Of a stretch of 63,363 bases of DNA, positions 8,540 to 18,394 are shown piece by piece. The position numbers and the translations under genes are program-made. Position 1 is the first letter of the stretch, and the number at the start of each line of letters is the position of its first letter. The notes beneath the pieces are model-generated. The model did no database searches and was not told where the DNA came from. It was given only the letters and a program-made list of their open reading frames with translations. Source of the stretch: Solibacteraceae bacterium (lineage in GTDB: Bacteria > Acidobacteriota > Terriglobia > Bryobacterales > Bryobacteraceae); contig JAJPJX010000113.1 of the NCBI GenBank assembly GCA_021324015.1, positions 1-63,363 on the forward strand, given 5' to 3'.

Positions 8540-8977
8540 GTGACGCAAAACTCTCGCATCCGACAAACGCTGGTTGTACTGCTGGGCCTCACATTCGTGC
8601 CGGTTTTCGCGGCCGATCCGGCGGGATTTCTGATCTGGCCGAAAGGCGTTCCCCCGGGAGGGAAGGGTATCAAGTTCGGCAACCACGGTCTCTCGGTTTC
8701 GCACCGGGACAAGAGCGGCATCCCGGAGCTACACCAGACGCAAACGGATATTTTTGTGATCCAGAGCGGCGCGGCGACCCTGCTTGTGGGCGGCGAAATC
8801 TCTGGCGGCAAGACCACGGAGCCGAACGAGGTTCGCGGCGGCACGATTCACGGCGGCGTTCGCAAGGCAGTATCCGCCGGGGATGTGGTGCACATTCCGG
8901 CAAAGACGCCGCACCAGTTCTTTCTCGAACCCGGCAGACAGATCACCTACTTCGTGGTGAAAGTCGATACGCCGTAA
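8540..8977 (+). CDS. Secreted or periplasmic cupin-domain protein
   Basis: 145 residues. A signal peptide (about 1-24, ending VFAAD) is followed by a single cupin barrel. Motif 1 reads IPELHQTQTDIFVIQSGAATLLVGGE (His, Gln/Thr and an acidic position) and motif 2 reads GDVVHIPAKTPHQFFL, with the usual proline-histidine metal ligand. Cupins of this kind bind a metal and may act as small dioxygenases, isomerases or ligand-binding proteins; the reaction is not predictable. It begins with GTG, 13 bases after the small membrane protein, and may be part of the symporter operon. Confidence 0.75.
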   Translation: MTQNSRIRQTLVVLLGLTFVPVFAADPAGFLIWPKGVPPGGKGIKFGNHGLSVSHRDKSGIPELHQTQTDIFVIQSGAATLLVGGEISGGKTTEPNEVRGGTIHGGVRKAVSAGDVVHIPAKTPHQFFLEPGRQITYFVVKVDTP

Positions 8978-8988
8978 CGGCGCCGCGG

Positions 8989-11900
8989 CTACGTGCGCGC
9001 ACCGATTTGTCGCAGGCTGCGGTCGATCCACTGCTGCGTGAGTTTCTCCTGCACACCATTTTGCAGGAGACGGTTATGCAGGCTTTCGAAGTCAACGCAG
9101 TCGAGGGGCTGGTCCTGGTTGAAGCAGGAGAAGACCACGCTCTCTTTTCCGGTTGCGGGATCGCGGTGCAGTTGGAGGCACTGCGCGCAAATTTCCTTCA
9201 TCATGCACTGCATCGGCGAATTGACGCTGGCAATGGCGTGATGCTGCGGTTTCAGCAGCGGCGCGAGCACGCCGTGCCGCGCCTGCGCCACGGCGCCCAT
9301 CATGCGGTCCGAACCGATCGCCAGCACGCGGTCCACCTCCAGAAGTGGAATGGGCACCGGTCCCAACTCGCCGCGGCCGTACGCCGCCATGCCCGCCACG
9401 ATGTTCCCCACGAACGAAAGGTCCTGCGGGCGGCTCGGCGCGAATCCGGGGGCTTCGTCACAGCACCACACGACCAGGTCCGCAGCCTTCTCGATTTCCT
9501 CGATTTTGTAGCGGTCAACCTGCTTCTTGTAGCCGGCGAAGTAGATCACGCGCGAACCGTTGGCCCGCAGCGCCTGGCCGATCGAGAACAGCACAGCATT
9601 GCCCAGCCCGCCGCCGGCCAGCAGCACGGTCTCGCCCGCGGGCGTCAGCGTCGGCTTGCCGGTCGGTCCCATGAGCACCACCGGCTCGTCCTCCTCCAAG
9701 AGCGCGCAGAGATCCGAGGAACCGCCCATCTCCAGCACGACGAGAGAGACCAGGCCGCGCGCGGCATCTACCGAAGCGCCGGTGAGCGCCAGGCCTTCCA
9801 TCGCCAGCGTAGTGCCGTTCACGCGCGTGCTGAGGGTCTCGAAGTTCTGGAGCCGGTAGAACTGGCCGGGGTGAAAGGCGCGCGCGGCCGCGGGCGCGCG
9901 CACGATTACTTCCACAATATTCGGGGTCAGCCGGATCACCTCATGAACGGTGGGGCGCAGGTCCCGGTTCAGCCGCGCCACCAGTTCCGCCGGCGCCGGC
10001 CCGGCGCTCTCCCGCCGGGCGAGAAGGCCTGAAATCACCGGCGCCCCCTGCCGCGCGCTGGCCATGGCCTTCACCACATTGCCGCTGTACGAGGGATGCA
10101 GGTCGCCGAAGAAACTGATGCCCCGCCCGTCGGGTTCTATAGACATCAGGACTCGAGCGGCATGTGGCTTCGGGTGGTTTTCCGGCTTCACCGGCTGCCC
10201 TTCTTCATCCAGGGCGCGGTAATAGCGGCCGTCCAGAAAGACGTGCTGCGGGTCTTCGCGGCCAAGAACCGTATTCGGCTGCGTGCCGGCCGCCACCAGA
10301 ATCGTTTTAGCCGGCAGAGTCACCGGCGCACCGGAGGGCTGGTGCTGGAGCCGCAAAGCCGCCGCGTGGCCGAAGCGGTCGATCTCCACCGCCTCCGGTG
10401 AGACGCCCTCCACGAAGCGGATCCCCTGTTCCATGGCCCGCGCCACCTCTTCGTGGTTCAGCGTGTAGCTGGGCGATTCGGTCAGGCGCCGCCGGTAAGC
10501 GATGGTCGAACCGCCCCAGGAATTCAGCAGTTCCAGGATCCGCGCAGGGCGGCCTTCCCGCCGTGCCGCCTCGCGCTCGGCCCGCAGAGCGCGGGCATGC
10601 GTCAGAAATTCATCCGCAGCGGCCGCATCCTCCGCCGTCCAGGCGGCGCGCACCGCGTGCTCGCCCTTTTCCGCCACCAGCGTTTCGTAGCGTGTTAGAA
10701 ATTTCTCCACCTGCACCGGGTAGTAAGCCAGAGCTTCAGTGGCCGTATCGATGGCCGTAAGCCCGCCTCCGATCACCACGATGGGCATGCGCACTTGCAG
10801 GTTCGCCACCGAGTCGGCCCGGGCTGCCCCGGTCAATTGCAGGGCCATCAGGAAATCGGACGCCTGCCGCACGCCGCGCGCGAGGCCGTTCTTCATGGGA
10901 ATCACGGTCGGGCGTCCAGCGCCGGCGCACAGCGCGATGTGGTCGAAGCCCATGCTGAAGGACTGTTCGATGGTCAGGGTGCCGCCGAAGCGCACACCAC
11001 CGAACATGCTGAAGCGATCCCGGCGCTCGAGCAGAAGGCGGAGAATCTTGAGAAAATTCTTGTCCCAGCGTACCGTGATACCGTACTCCGCCACCCCGCC
11101 GAAGCCAGCCATCAAACGGTCCCCCAGCGGCTCGCGGAGTTCGCTGATGTCGCGAATCGGGAGAAAGGGCACGCGCCGTCCGGATGCGTCCACGCCCGAG
11201 AGCCTCTCCGGCAAAGGCTCGATCTTAAGGCCGTCCACAGCCACTACCGCGTGGCCGTCCTGCATCAGGTGATGCGCCAGGGTGAATCCCGCCGGCCCCA
11301 GGCCCACGACCAGCACCTTCCTGCCGGTTTCCGGCCTGGGTACGGGCCGGCTCAGGTTCAACGGGTTCCAGCGCGTGAGCAGGCTGTAGATCTCGAAGCC
11401 CCAGGGCAGATCCAGCACGTCTTTCAACGTGCGCGTCTCCGCCTGCGGGATGTCCACGGGATCCTGCTTCTGATAAATGCAGGACTTCATGCAGTCGTTG
11501 CAGATCCTGTGCCCGGTTCCCGCGGCCATGGGATTGTCGGTGGCGATGATGGCCAGCGCGCCGACCGGGTTGCCGCGCTCCTTGACCAGGTGCATCTCAG
11601 AGATCTTTTCTTCGAGGGGGCAACCCGCCAAAGTCACTCCCAAGGCATTGATTCGGAAGTCGCCATTCTTCTCCCGGAGTCCGGTCGAGCAACTGTCTTT
11701 GCCCTGGTTGTGGCACTTGATGCAGTAATCAGCCTGGTCCAACGCGCCAGTGAGGTCCGTGCCCGGGTCGGTGAGGCCAAAGCCGTCCCGCCGGTAGTAA
11801 TGTTCCGGCGGCAGCCGCAACTGCGTCACGCCGTCGAGTTGCAGCGGCTCCACCGGCACCAGACGCTGCATATCCAGCTTGTGAGGGACCTTAAAGAGCA

Positions 11901-12462
11901 CGCCGCCGCGGTGCTTCCGCATGCCTTCGGGGGAGAGTGTGGCCCACGCGGCGTAACGAGCCGCCAGCCGCAATGCCTCGTCATGGTCGGCTTCCTGCTC
12001 GAGCCAGCGCACCACGTGCTCCGCGAATGCTTGTTCGGTCAGTGGCGCTGCGAACAGGCGTTCGAGTTGCTCCGCGATTCCCGGCCCGTCGATGGCCGCA
12101 GCATCGGCAGCCGTGACGCCCGCGAGCGCCCGCCGTTGCACAAACCGGCGCTTCGCCCACAACAGCGGCGCCAGTTCGTGATGCTTTCGCTGAAGACTTC
12201 GCAACTCCGCCGTGATGCCGAACAACTCCGCCAGAAAATCTTCGAGGTGCGGAGCCAAGTCGATGAGGAGCAGGGAATGTTCCTTGCGCGAGAGCGCCGC
12301 GGGCGCGATGCGCGCCGCTATAAGGCGGCCGGCGAGCGCTGGTTCAGCCGCTCTCAGGTATTCCAAAAAGGTTTGGTCCAGGCGGACCAGCCCTTCCTGC
12401 TGGTAAAGATCTTCAAACGCAAAATCAAAGGCCAAGTCAAGCCGGTCTGTGGCGGTGAGCAT
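8989..12462 (-). CDS. Large fused Fe-S flavoprotein (GltD/NfnB-like plus PyrK/NfnA-like oxidoreductase)
   Basis: 1157 residues. Residues 1 to about 240 match nothing I recognise. Then come Fe-S cysteines (YCIKCHNQGKDSC, AGCPLEE, ICNDCMKSC) like the N-terminal Fe-S region of GltD, an FAD Rossmann motif (VLVVGLGPAGFTLAHHL) and a second dinucleotide motif (VVIGGGLTAIDTA). The C-terminal third looks like PyrK/NfnA: PGQFYRLQNFE for flavin, LLAGGGLGNAVL for NAD(P), and a cysteine set CMMKEICAQC...SCFNQ for an iron-sulfur centre. In NfnAB these two halves are separate proteins that transfer electrons between NAD(P)H and ferredoxin; here they would be one chain. Physiological partners are unknown. 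The gene stands alone: the cupin gene converges on it 11 bp from its stop. Confidence 0.75.
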   Translation of the reverse strand: MLTATDRLDLAFDFAFEDLYQQEGLVRLDQTFLEYLRAAEPALAGRLIAARIAPAALSRKEHSLLLIDLAPHLEDFLAELFGITAELRSLQRKHHELAPLLWAKRRFVQRRALAGVTAADAAAIDGPGIAEQLERLFAAPLTEQAFAEHVVRWLEQEADHDEALRLAARYAAWATLSPEGMRKHRGGVLFKVPHKLDMQRLVPVEPLQLDGVTQLRLPPEHYYRRDGFGLTDPGTDLTGALDQADYCIKCHNQGKDSCSTGLREKNGDFRINALGVTLAGCPLEEKISEMHLVKERGNPVGALAIIATDNPMAAGTGHRICNDCMKSCIYQKQDPVDIPQAETRTLKDVLDLPWGFEIYSLLTRWNPLNLSRPVPRPETGRKVLVVGLGPAGFTLAHHLMQDGHAVVAVDGLKIEPLPERLSGVDASGRRVPFLPIRDISELREPLGDRLMAGFGGVAEYGITVRWDKNFLKILRLLLERRDRFSMFGGVRFGGTLTIEQSFSMGFDHIALCAGAGRPTVIPMKNGLARGVRQASDFLMALQLTGAARADSVANLQVRMPIVVIGGGLTAIDTATEALAYYPVQVEKFLTRYETLVAEKGEHAVRAAWTAEDAAAADEFLTHARALRAEREAARREGRPARILELLNSWGGSTIAYRRRLTESPSYTLNHEEVARAMEQGIRFVEGVSPEAVEIDRFGHAAALRLQHQPSGAPVTLPAKTILVAAGTQPNTVLGREDPQHVFLDGRYYRALDEEGQPVKPENHPKPHAARVLMSIEPDGRGISFFGDLHPSYSGNVVKAMASARQGAPVISGLLARRESAGPAPAELVARLNRDLRPTVHEVIRLTPNIVEVIVRAPAAARAFHPGQFYRLQNFETLSTRVNGTTLAMEGLALTGASVDAARGLVSLVVLEMGGSSDLCALLEEDEPVVLMGPTGKPTLTPAGETVLLAGGGLGNAVLFSIGQALRANGSRVIYFAGYKKQVDRYKIEEIEKAADLVVWCCDEAPGFAPSRPQDLSFVGNIVAGMAAYGRGELGPVPIPLLEVDRVLAIGSDRMMGAVAQARHGVLAPLLKPQHHAIASVNSPMQCMMKEICAQCLQLHRDPATGKESVVFSCFNQDQPLDCVDFESLHNRLLQNGVQEKLTQQWIDRSLRQIGART

Positions 12463-12586
12463 TCGTTGCGGGGTCCCAGAATCCTGTTGTGTGCCGCTTC
12501 TGCTTCGATTTTATCAGGCGCCCGGGCGGCCAACACGATCTTCCTCGAAAGACCGGGCGGATTTGCACGTGTGTCCTGTTCCGGAT

Positions 12587-13873
12587 CTACGGCAGTCCGT
12601 ACAGCTTCCGCGCGTTGTCATGCAACACCATGTGGGCCAGTTGGACGGCGTGCTCGCGGGTAACCTCGCCGTCGCGCAGCATGCCCGTGAGCGCGCCGCT
12701 CAGAGCTTCGCGTCCCGAATTCGCCGCAATCAACGCCGTCTCTTCCCAGTTCACGTCCGGGCTGAACGGAGAGGCGTCTGTGCCGAACAGCACCTTTTCC
12801 GGCACGAACTCCAGCCACTCGCGGAGCACTTGCGACAGTTCCTCCGGGTAGGTCAGATAGGTTTGCAGCGAAAAGTCGCAGTAGGCGTTGGGCTTGGTGA
12901 GCAGCGCCTCCATTTCCCGCGTGAATGGCCAGCCCCCGTGTACAAACACGAAATTGGTCCGGCGCAGCCGCGGATCGTTGAGCACCGGCTCGAGCAGCAG
13001 GGGGTTAGCTCCTCCAACCTGGAAATAGCTTCCCGCGCCGGCGGCGACGTGCAGGTGCACCGCCAGGCCCAGGCGGCCGCACTCCGCGGCGATGTAGCGG
13101 AACAGAAAGTCCTGCAGGATCTTGTACTGCGTGTCAGCGGGGGACTTGCCGGCCTGGCCGGCGGCATATACCCGCTCCGCCTCCGCCTGTGCGGCGTCCG
13201 CGAAATCCAACGGGCGCAGATAAGCCGCTTCGAACTTCACGGCTACGGCGCCATCGTGCCTCTGCCGTTCCAGGGTGGCGGTCACCACTTTGCTGAGATA
13301 ATCCCCCAGCGCGTGCGGCGCCGCCTGCAGGCCGGCATCCGCCAGGTACTGCTTCAGCAGTTTCTCCTCGCCTCCGAAAAACGAGCGATACTCCGGATTC
13401 CGGCGCGCCAGACTCTCATTGTTCAGGGGAAACAGCAAGGCGTCGGCGAAAGGCACCCACAGAAACCTGGGTTTGGCCAGACCGCGGCCCATGGCCACCC
13501 GGTTGGCCAACATGGTCTGAATCTTGAGCTGATCCAGCACCCACGCCGGGTAGGCGTCGCCCTTCTCCTGGATGACCCGGCTTTTCGCTTCCTTGCCGCC
13601 GTAGAGCCTCTGCCACGCGTTGGCAAACTCCGGATTGTCGGGCCGCAGGCGCAGCGGCATCGAGAACGGCTCCATGGCTTCCACCGGCAACGCATCGTAT
13701 TCGGTGTCCTTCTCCCCTGGCACCGTCACGCGCATCGGGTGCGCGTGATTGTCGATTGCCTGGATGCGGCTGACTTCGAGAGCCAGTTGCCCGTCCAGGC
13801 GCGGGCGCGTGCTGCGAATTCCGGAGCAGGATGCCAGCAGGCAGGCGCAGAGGAGCAAGTAAGTGCATCTCAT
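12587..13873 (-). CDS. Lipoprotein amidohydrolase (TIM-barrel, amidohydrolase-2 type)
   Basis: 428 residues with a lipoprotein signal: LLLCACLLASC, with the lipobox cysteine near residue 16, so it is probably anchored in an envelope membrane. The barrel starts with AIDNHAHP (HxH metal motif), continues with a conserved His in HLHVAAG and HGGWPF, and carries the catalytic Asp in KVLFGTDASPFSPD. The C-terminal MVLHDNARKLYGL is the usual end of amidohydrolase-2 proteins. The family hydrolyses or decarboxylates small cyclic or aromatic substrates; no closer call is possible. It is divergent from the radical SAM gene downstream on the map, with about 155 bp between starts. Confidence 0.8.
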   Translation of the reverse strand: MRCTYLLLCACLLASCSGIRSTRPRLDGQLALEVSRIQAIDNHAHPMRVTVPGEKDTEYDALPVEAMEPFSMPLRLRPDNPEFANAWQRLYGGKEAKSRVIQEKGDAYPAWVLDQLKIQTMLANRVAMGRGLAKPRFLWVPFADALLFPLNNESLARRNPEYRSFFGGEEKLLKQYLADAGLQAAPHALGDYLSKVVTATLERQRHDGAVAVKFEAAYLRPLDFADAAQAEAERVYAAGQAGKSPADTQYKILQDFLFRYIAAECGRLGLAVHLHVAAGAGSYFQVGGANPLLLEPVLNDPRLRRTNFVFVHGGWPFTREMEALLTKPNAYCDFSLQTYLTYPEELSQVLREWLEFVPEKVLFGTDASPFSPDVNWEETALIAANSGREALSGALTGMLRDGEVTREHAVQLAHMVLHDNARKLYGLP

Positions 13874-14028
13874 GGGGCGACGGCCTGCATTGTAACAAGT
13901 GCGGCGGCACCGCGGTACAAGGGGCGCCGCGAGGCCGCGATGGGGTCACACCTGTAAATTTGCTCTCGCACGCGCGGCGGTGCCGGATAGCGCCGGTACA
14001 ATGGTGGATAGCAGCGCGAGGGCGCTTC

Positions 14029-15531
14029 ATGGCGCGAAAGAAAGTCGTCTTCTTTTTCCCCGCCTTTTCCAGCATGGAAGCCACCGCTCCGCTCGGAGTG
14101 CTGGCCCTGGCGACGCCATTGCTCGCCGCGGGCTACGAGGTCCGGATCATTGACTCCACCATCACACCGCAGTTTCAGAAGCGCGTGCTGGCGGAACTCG
14201 ACGGAGCGGTTTGCCTCGCCGTCTCTCTGGTCACCGGCCCGATGATCCGCGAGACCGTGCAGATCGCGCGCATGGCCAAGAAACTCTACCCGAACCTGCC
14301 CGTGGTGCTCGGCGGGTGGCATCCTTCCCTGCTGCCGGACCAAACCCTGGCAGCCGACTGCGTGGACGTGGTGGTGCGCGGGCAGGGCGAAGAGGCGTTC
14401 CTGGAAGTGGTCCAGCGCCTGGAGGAGGGCGCCGGATTGAAGGGCATCGCCGGTGTCGGCTACAAAGAGGACGGACGGCTGGTGTTCAATCCGCCGCGGG
14501 CACTCAAGCCGATCCGGGAACTTCCGCCCAAGGCCTATCATCTGGCCGATTTCGACGCCTACGAACGTGTTTGCGGCCGCCGATGGGCGATGTATATCTC
14601 CAGCCTCGCCTGTCCATACAACTGCGCCTACTGCACCGATGAAGCAGTTTACGGACGCCAGTGGAATGCGCTGCCGGCAGAGCGTACGGCCGAGGAACTC
14701 GCGGACCTGGTTGCTCGCTACGGCCTGGAACTGGTGTGGGTGGTGGACGACAATTTCCTGGTCGATCGCAAGCGCGCGCTCGCCATCGCCGAGGGATTGC
14801 TGTCGCGAGCCGTGCGATTTGAGTGGAGCATTCAGGCTTCCACCAACCTGGTGAACCGGCTCGCGCTCGACGAACTGAAGCTGTTGCGCTGTTCCGGTCT
14901 GACGCAGATCTGCCACGGAGCCGAATCCGCTTCTCCAAAGGTCCTGAAGCTCATGCACAAGGAGTTCCAGACCAACGAGAGCATCTACCGCGCGGCGGAT
15001 CTTTGCACCCAAGCTGGCATCCGGCCATCCTTCAACATCATTTTCGGCTTTCCTGGTGAAGGCGAGCCCGAACGGCGGGAAACCGTCCGCCTGATTATGG
15101 ATGTGTGCCGCCGCTATCCCGGGGCCGAGTTCTGGACGAACATCTTCACCCCCTATCCCGGCGCGCCGATCATGCAACAGATGTCTCAACTGGGCGTCGA
15201 AGTACCCGCCTCGCTGGAAGGGTGGGCGGAGTTCTTCCCGCGCTACACGGAACTGCCCTGGCTCAAAGGCCGCACCCACCAGCGTCTTCAGACCATGCGC
15301 GAATACCTGCGCCTGGCCTTCAAGCGCGTGCCCATCGCCGCTGAGCGGCGAGGCAGCGCCACCCACATGATGCGAGAGGTCATCGGCGCCGCGGCACGCT
15401 GGCGCCTGGATCACGAGCGCTACGAACTGCCCTTTGAACTCTGGCTGCGCACCGCCCTGCATCGTCTCGCGGAGGGCCCCAAGCCCATGGTGGATGCCCA
15501 ACATCTCTCCTCCGAGCCGGTCACCTGCTGA
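14029..15531 (+). CDS. B12-binding-domain radical SAM protein
   Basis: 500 residues. An N-terminal B12-binding-like Rossmann domain (about 1-150: FPAFSSMEATAPLGVLALATPLLAAGYEVRIID, VLGGWHPSLLPDQTL, VVRGQGEEAF) is followed by a radical SAM barrel with CPYNCAYC (CxxxCxxC, near residue 200). The His usual in B12 'base-off' motifs (DxHxxG) is not obvious. Members of this class methylate or rearrange unactivated carbons in natural products, lipids or cofactors. I chose the ATG at 14029, since the frame upstream has no family sequence. The start lies in a 155-bp divergent gap and no pathway neighbours give a substrate. Confidence 0.82.
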   Translation: MARKKVVFFFPAFSSMEATAPLGVLALATPLLAAGYEVRIIDSTITPQFQKRVLAELDGAVCLAVSLVTGPMIRETVQIARMAKKLYPNLPVVLGGWHPSLLPDQTLAADCVDVVVRGQGEEAFLEVVQRLEEGAGLKGIAGVGYKEDGRLVFNPPRALKPIRELPPKAYHLADFDAYERVCGRRWAMYISSLACPYNCAYCTDEAVYGRQWNALPAERTAEELADLVARYGLELVWVVDDNFLVDRKRALAIAEGLLSRAVRFEWSIQASTNLVNRLALDELKLLRCSGLTQICHGAESASPKVLKLMHKEFQTNESIYRAADLCTQAGIRPSFNIIFGFPGEGEPERRETVRLIMDVCRRYPGAEFWTNIFTPYPGAPIMQQMSQLGVEVPASLEGWAEFFPRYTELPWLKGRTHQRLQTMREYLRLAFKRVPIAAERRGSATHMMREVIGAAARWRLDHERYELPFELWLRTALHRLAEGPKPMVDAQHLSSEPVTC

Positions 15532-15797
15532 TCAAGTAACCACTCTGCAACAAAAACTTTTTTGCAGTCCATTGAAATTTACGATTGGACTTCAGCCTGC
15601 CTGAAAGCTAGACTCGACTACAACATTGCAGTAGCCGGAAAGGTACTCCCCGTCTGCGAACCGCACCGGCGGCAACTGCGCTTTTCTGGCGCCCATGTCG
15701 TGCGCCGAAGTTGTCAACTCTCTTCAATTGATTCAATCCGATAGGTGAACGGATCACTAGTCTGCCAATTTTTTTCCACGTGAGGAGTAGTTTGCGC
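15532..15797. other. Intergenic region before the urea module, with a possible terminator
   Basis: This 266 bp stretch is less GC-rich than its surroundings. CTGCAA (15545-15550) and TTGCAG (15562-15567) flank an A5/T6 core and may terminate the radical SAM gene. A weak sigma-70-like pair, TTGGAC (15585-15590) and TAGACT (15609-15614) with an 18-bp spacer, could drive the porin with a leader of about 180 nt. I looked for a sigma-54 type -24/-12 element, as nitrogen genes often have, and found none with correct spacing. GAGGAG precedes the ATG at 15798. Confidence 0.35.
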
Positions 15798-17066
15798 ATG
15801 AAGAACAGCCGGATTCGAAACTGTTTGGCCGCCGCATTGCTGTTGGCTGCCGCACCGCATATGCGGGGCGACGGCGGCACCGACAGCGATACTGCCAGCA
15901 GCGCCCCGGCGCCGCCCGCGCCGTCGCCTGCTCCCTCAAGCGCCACCGCCGCCCCAGCGCCGGCTCAAGCACCGCAAAACAACGAGGGACGTGTTAAAGT
16001 CACTCCCTACGGCCGCGTTGAACTGGATGGGATCTACAGCAGCCGCGGCACCAATCCGCTGGACCCGCGGCAGTTCAATGGTTACTCCACGGCTGCCGGA
16101 CCTGAGCCGAATTCTTCATCGACATTCAACCCTCGCTTCACGGTGCTGGGGCTCGTCAGCAACTACACGAAGGACGATCAGAGTGTCCAGGCGCGCATCG
16201 AGTTCGACTTTTACAGCACCGACCAGGCGAACCTCTTTACGCCGCGCCTGCGTCTGGCATACATCCAGTACAGCAAGGACCGCACGAAGGTGACCGCCGG
16301 AATGGATTGGGTGCCGGTGGCCTCACTGCTTCCCGACATCCTGGACTTTTCGATCATGGGGTACGGCGGCAACCTGTGGCAGCGCATCCCGCAGGTCACT
16401 GTGCGGCAGGCACTCGGGAAGCACTGGGAAGTGCTTGGCACGGTGATGCGCTTCGAACGCGGATTCACGTTGCAACCTCGTCCGTACGTCTCCGATCCGT
16501 TCAATGATCCGGTCAAGATGCCCTATCTGGGAACCCGCATAGCCTATCAGAACTGGGGAGCCGGCGGTCAGGGTCTGTTGGCGGTTTCGGGGGCTTACCG
16601 GCAATTCACGGTGCCTTCGACGACGGTCCGGAGCCGGTCCGACCTGGTGAACATCGAGTGGGTCCTGCCGCTCACCAAGGGATTCCACTGGTCCGGAAAG
16701 TTGGGACACGGCCAGGCCCTCGGGGACGAATTTTTTCGGTTCGGGCAGGCGCTCAACGGCGTCAGTCCCATCCGCACCACGGTGGGGTATAGCGAGCTGA
16801 GTTATTCCCACGCGCGCTGGGCCTTCGCTTCCGGCTGGGGCGACGACGACCCGAACAACAAGGACCTGCACGGCATCTCCAACAACAACCTGAACTACAA
16901 GCACAACCAGCGGGTCTTCGCCAACACCGTGTATGACGCCTTCGCGCACGTCAAACTCGGCTTCGAATACAACTATCTCCGCACAAACTGGACCAACGGC
17001 GACCTGTTCACCGGCAATCAGGTCATGGCAAGCATTTTCTATTCATTCGGACAGGAGGAAAAGTAG
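15798..17066 (+). CDS. Outer-membrane beta-barrel porin of the urea uptake operon
   Basis: 422 residues. A signal peptide (about 1-25) is followed by a long Pro/Ala-rich linker (about 33-62), then [18 protein letters not shown], a typical first strand of porins with PYGxxxxD, and alternating hydrophobic strands to ASIFYSFG. The start is ATG with GAGGAG nine bases upstream. The urtA start overlaps the last base of this stop (TAGTG) with an AGGAGG site just before, so porin and UrtA are translationally coupled. This suggests the porin admits urea, or amides, into the periplasm for UrtA. The pore specificity is inferred from the operon only. Confidence 0.78.
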   Translation: MKNSRIRNCLAAALLLAAAPHMRGDGGTDSDTASSAPAPPAPSPAPSSATAAPAPAQAPQNNEGRVKVTPYGRVELDGIYSSRGTNPLDPRQFNGYSTAAGPEPNSSSTFNPRFTVLGLVSNYTKDDQSVQARIEFDFYSTDQANLFTPRLRLAYIQYSKDRTKVTAGMDWVPVASLLPDILDFSIMGYGGNLWQRIPQVTVRQALGKHWEVLGTVMRFERGFTLQPRPYVSDPFNDPVKMPYLGTRIAYQNWGAGGQGLLAVSGAYRQFTVPSTTVRSRSDLVNIEWVLPLTKGFHWSGKLGHGQALGDEFFRFGQALNGVSPIRTTVGYSELSYSHARWAFASGWGDDDPNNKDLHGISNNNLNYKHNQRVFANTVYDAFAHVKLGFEYNYLRTNWTNGDLFTGNQVMASIFYSFGQEEK

Positions 17067-18355
17067 TGTCTCATCGTCACGACCGGCCGGCCAACCCCGG
17101 CCGCAGAGATTTCTTTCGGAAAACAGTCAAGCTTGGCGCGGGCGCGGCAGCCGCGAATTTCCTGCCCGAACTGGGCTACAACCTGATGCCCCGGGCCTTG
17201 GGCGCAGAGCCGGTCAAGGTCGGTATCTTGCACTCCCTCTCGGGCACCATGGCCATTAGCGAAACCTCGCTGCGCGATGTCGAACTGATGGCCATTGAGG
17301 AGATCAACGCCAAAGGCGGCGTGCTGGGCCGCAAGGTCGAAGCGGTGGTGGAAGACGGTGCTTCCGACTGGCCGACCTTCGCAGAGAAGAGCCGCAAACT
17401 GCTGCAACGCGACCGGGTCTGCTCGGTCTTCGGCTGCTGGACCTCGGCCAGCCGGAAGGCCGTGCTGCCGGTTTTCGAGCGGCTCAACGGCCTGCTCTGG
17501 TACCCCGTGCAGTACGAAGGCAACGAGTGTTCCCACAACGTGTTCTATACCGGCGCCGCCCCCAACCAGCAGATCGGCCCCGCTGTCACGTGGCTGCTCA
17601 AGAATCGCGGCAAGAAGTTCTATCTGCTGGGTTCGGACTACGTCTTCCCCCGCACGGCCAACCTGATCATCAAGGCGCAGCTTAAGGCCGAGGGCGGCCA
17701 GCTTGTCGGCGAGGAATATACGCCGCTCGGACACATGGAATACAGCACGGTGGTGAACAAAATCCGCGCCGCCCGGCCCGACGTGGTCTTCAGCACCATC
17801 AACGGCGACAGCAACGTGGCCTTCTACAAACAACTGCGCAACGCCGGCATCACCGCGCACGATATGGCGGTGATGGCGGTCAGCGTCGCCGAAGACGAAC
17901 TCCGCGGAATCGGCGGAGGCGTGGCGGAGGGACACTACGCCGCCTGGAACTACTTCGAGACCGTCAATACCCCGCAAAATAAACTGTTCGTCGATAAGTT
18001 CAAGAGCCGCTTCGGCAAGAACCGGGTCACCGACGATCCCATCGAAGCCGCCTACTTCCAGGTTCACCTCTGGGCCCAAGCCGTGCAGAAGGCGGGCGCG
18101 ACCACCGTGGACGCCATCCGCAAGGGTGCCCTGGGCCAGGAGTTCCAAGCCCCCGAAGGTCTGGTGCGGATCGACCCCAAGAACCAGCACACCTGGAAGA
18201 CCGTGCGCATCGGCCAAATCCGGTCCGACGGGCAATTCAACGTCGTCTATGCCACCGATTCCCCCGTTCGCCCGCAGCCGTGGAACACTCTGCTCTATCC
18301 GGACCGCGACTGCAACTGGGACCTCGGCGGCACAGTCACCAGGAAGAAGGCGTGA
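17066..18355 (+). CDS. urtA: Urea ABC transporter substrate-binding protein UrtA
   Basis: 429 residues. A twin-arginine signal ([19 protein letters not shown]) near residues 12-27 suggests export by Tat. The body is a type I periplasmic binding protein of the branched-chain amino acid/amide family: [39 protein letters not shown], then [31 protein letters not shown], characteristic of UrtA rather than LivJ. It should bind urea with high affinity and hand it to UrtBC. GTG start, overlapping the porin stop by one base, with AGGAGG upstream. Its place directly before UrtBCDE and urease confirms the substrate. Confidence 0.93.
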   Translation: MSHRHDRPANPGRRDFFRKTVKLGAGAAAANFLPELGYNLMPRALGAEPVKVGILHSLSGTMAISETSLRDVELMAIEEINAKGGVLGRKVEAVVEDGASDWPTFAEKSRKLLQRDRVCSVFGCWTSASRKAVLPVFERLNGLLWYPVQYEGNECSHNVFYTGAAPNQQIGPAVTWLLKNRGKKFYLLGSDYVFPRTANLIIKAQLKAEGGQLVGEEYTPLGHMEYSTVVNKIRAARPDVVFSTINGDSNVAFYKQLRNAGITAHDMAVMAVSVAEDELRGIGGGVAEGHYAAWNYFETVNTPQNKLFVDKFKSRFGKNRVTDDPIEAAYFQVHLWAQAVQKAGATTVDAIRKGALGQEFQAPEGLVRIDPKNQHTWKTVRIGQIRSDGQFNVVYATDSPVRPQPWNTLLYPDRDCNWDLGGTVTRKKA

Positions 18356-18362
18356 TCCTACG

Positions 18363-18384
18363 GGACAGGCGGCTTCGCCTGTCC
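18363..18384. repeat. Perfect hairpin between urtA and urtB (REP-like palindrome)
   Basis: GGACAGGCG (18363-18371) and CGCCTGTCC (18376-18384) form a 9-bp stem with a GCTT loop, in the 39-bp gap between urtA and urtB. No T-run follows, so it is not a classical terminator. It may protect the urtA mRNA 3' end and let the binding protein be made in excess, as seen in other binding-protein operons. Related palindromes with a CTCCCAA tail occur at 24221-24243 and near 50920-50950. Confidence 0.6.
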
Positions 18385-18394
18385 TCGAATTCTT

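Noticed and set aside
12449-13957. A 502-residue plus-strand frame opposite the amidohydrolase and oxidoreductase
   Set aside because: It is a shadow of the GC-rich minus-strand genes; no family motifs, unlike the real genes with signal peptide and metal sites.
15532-15797. A sigma-54 (-24/-12) promoter before the urea operon, from TGGCGCCCATGTCGTGC
   Set aside because: The GG and GC elements are not at the required spacing, so it fails the consensus.
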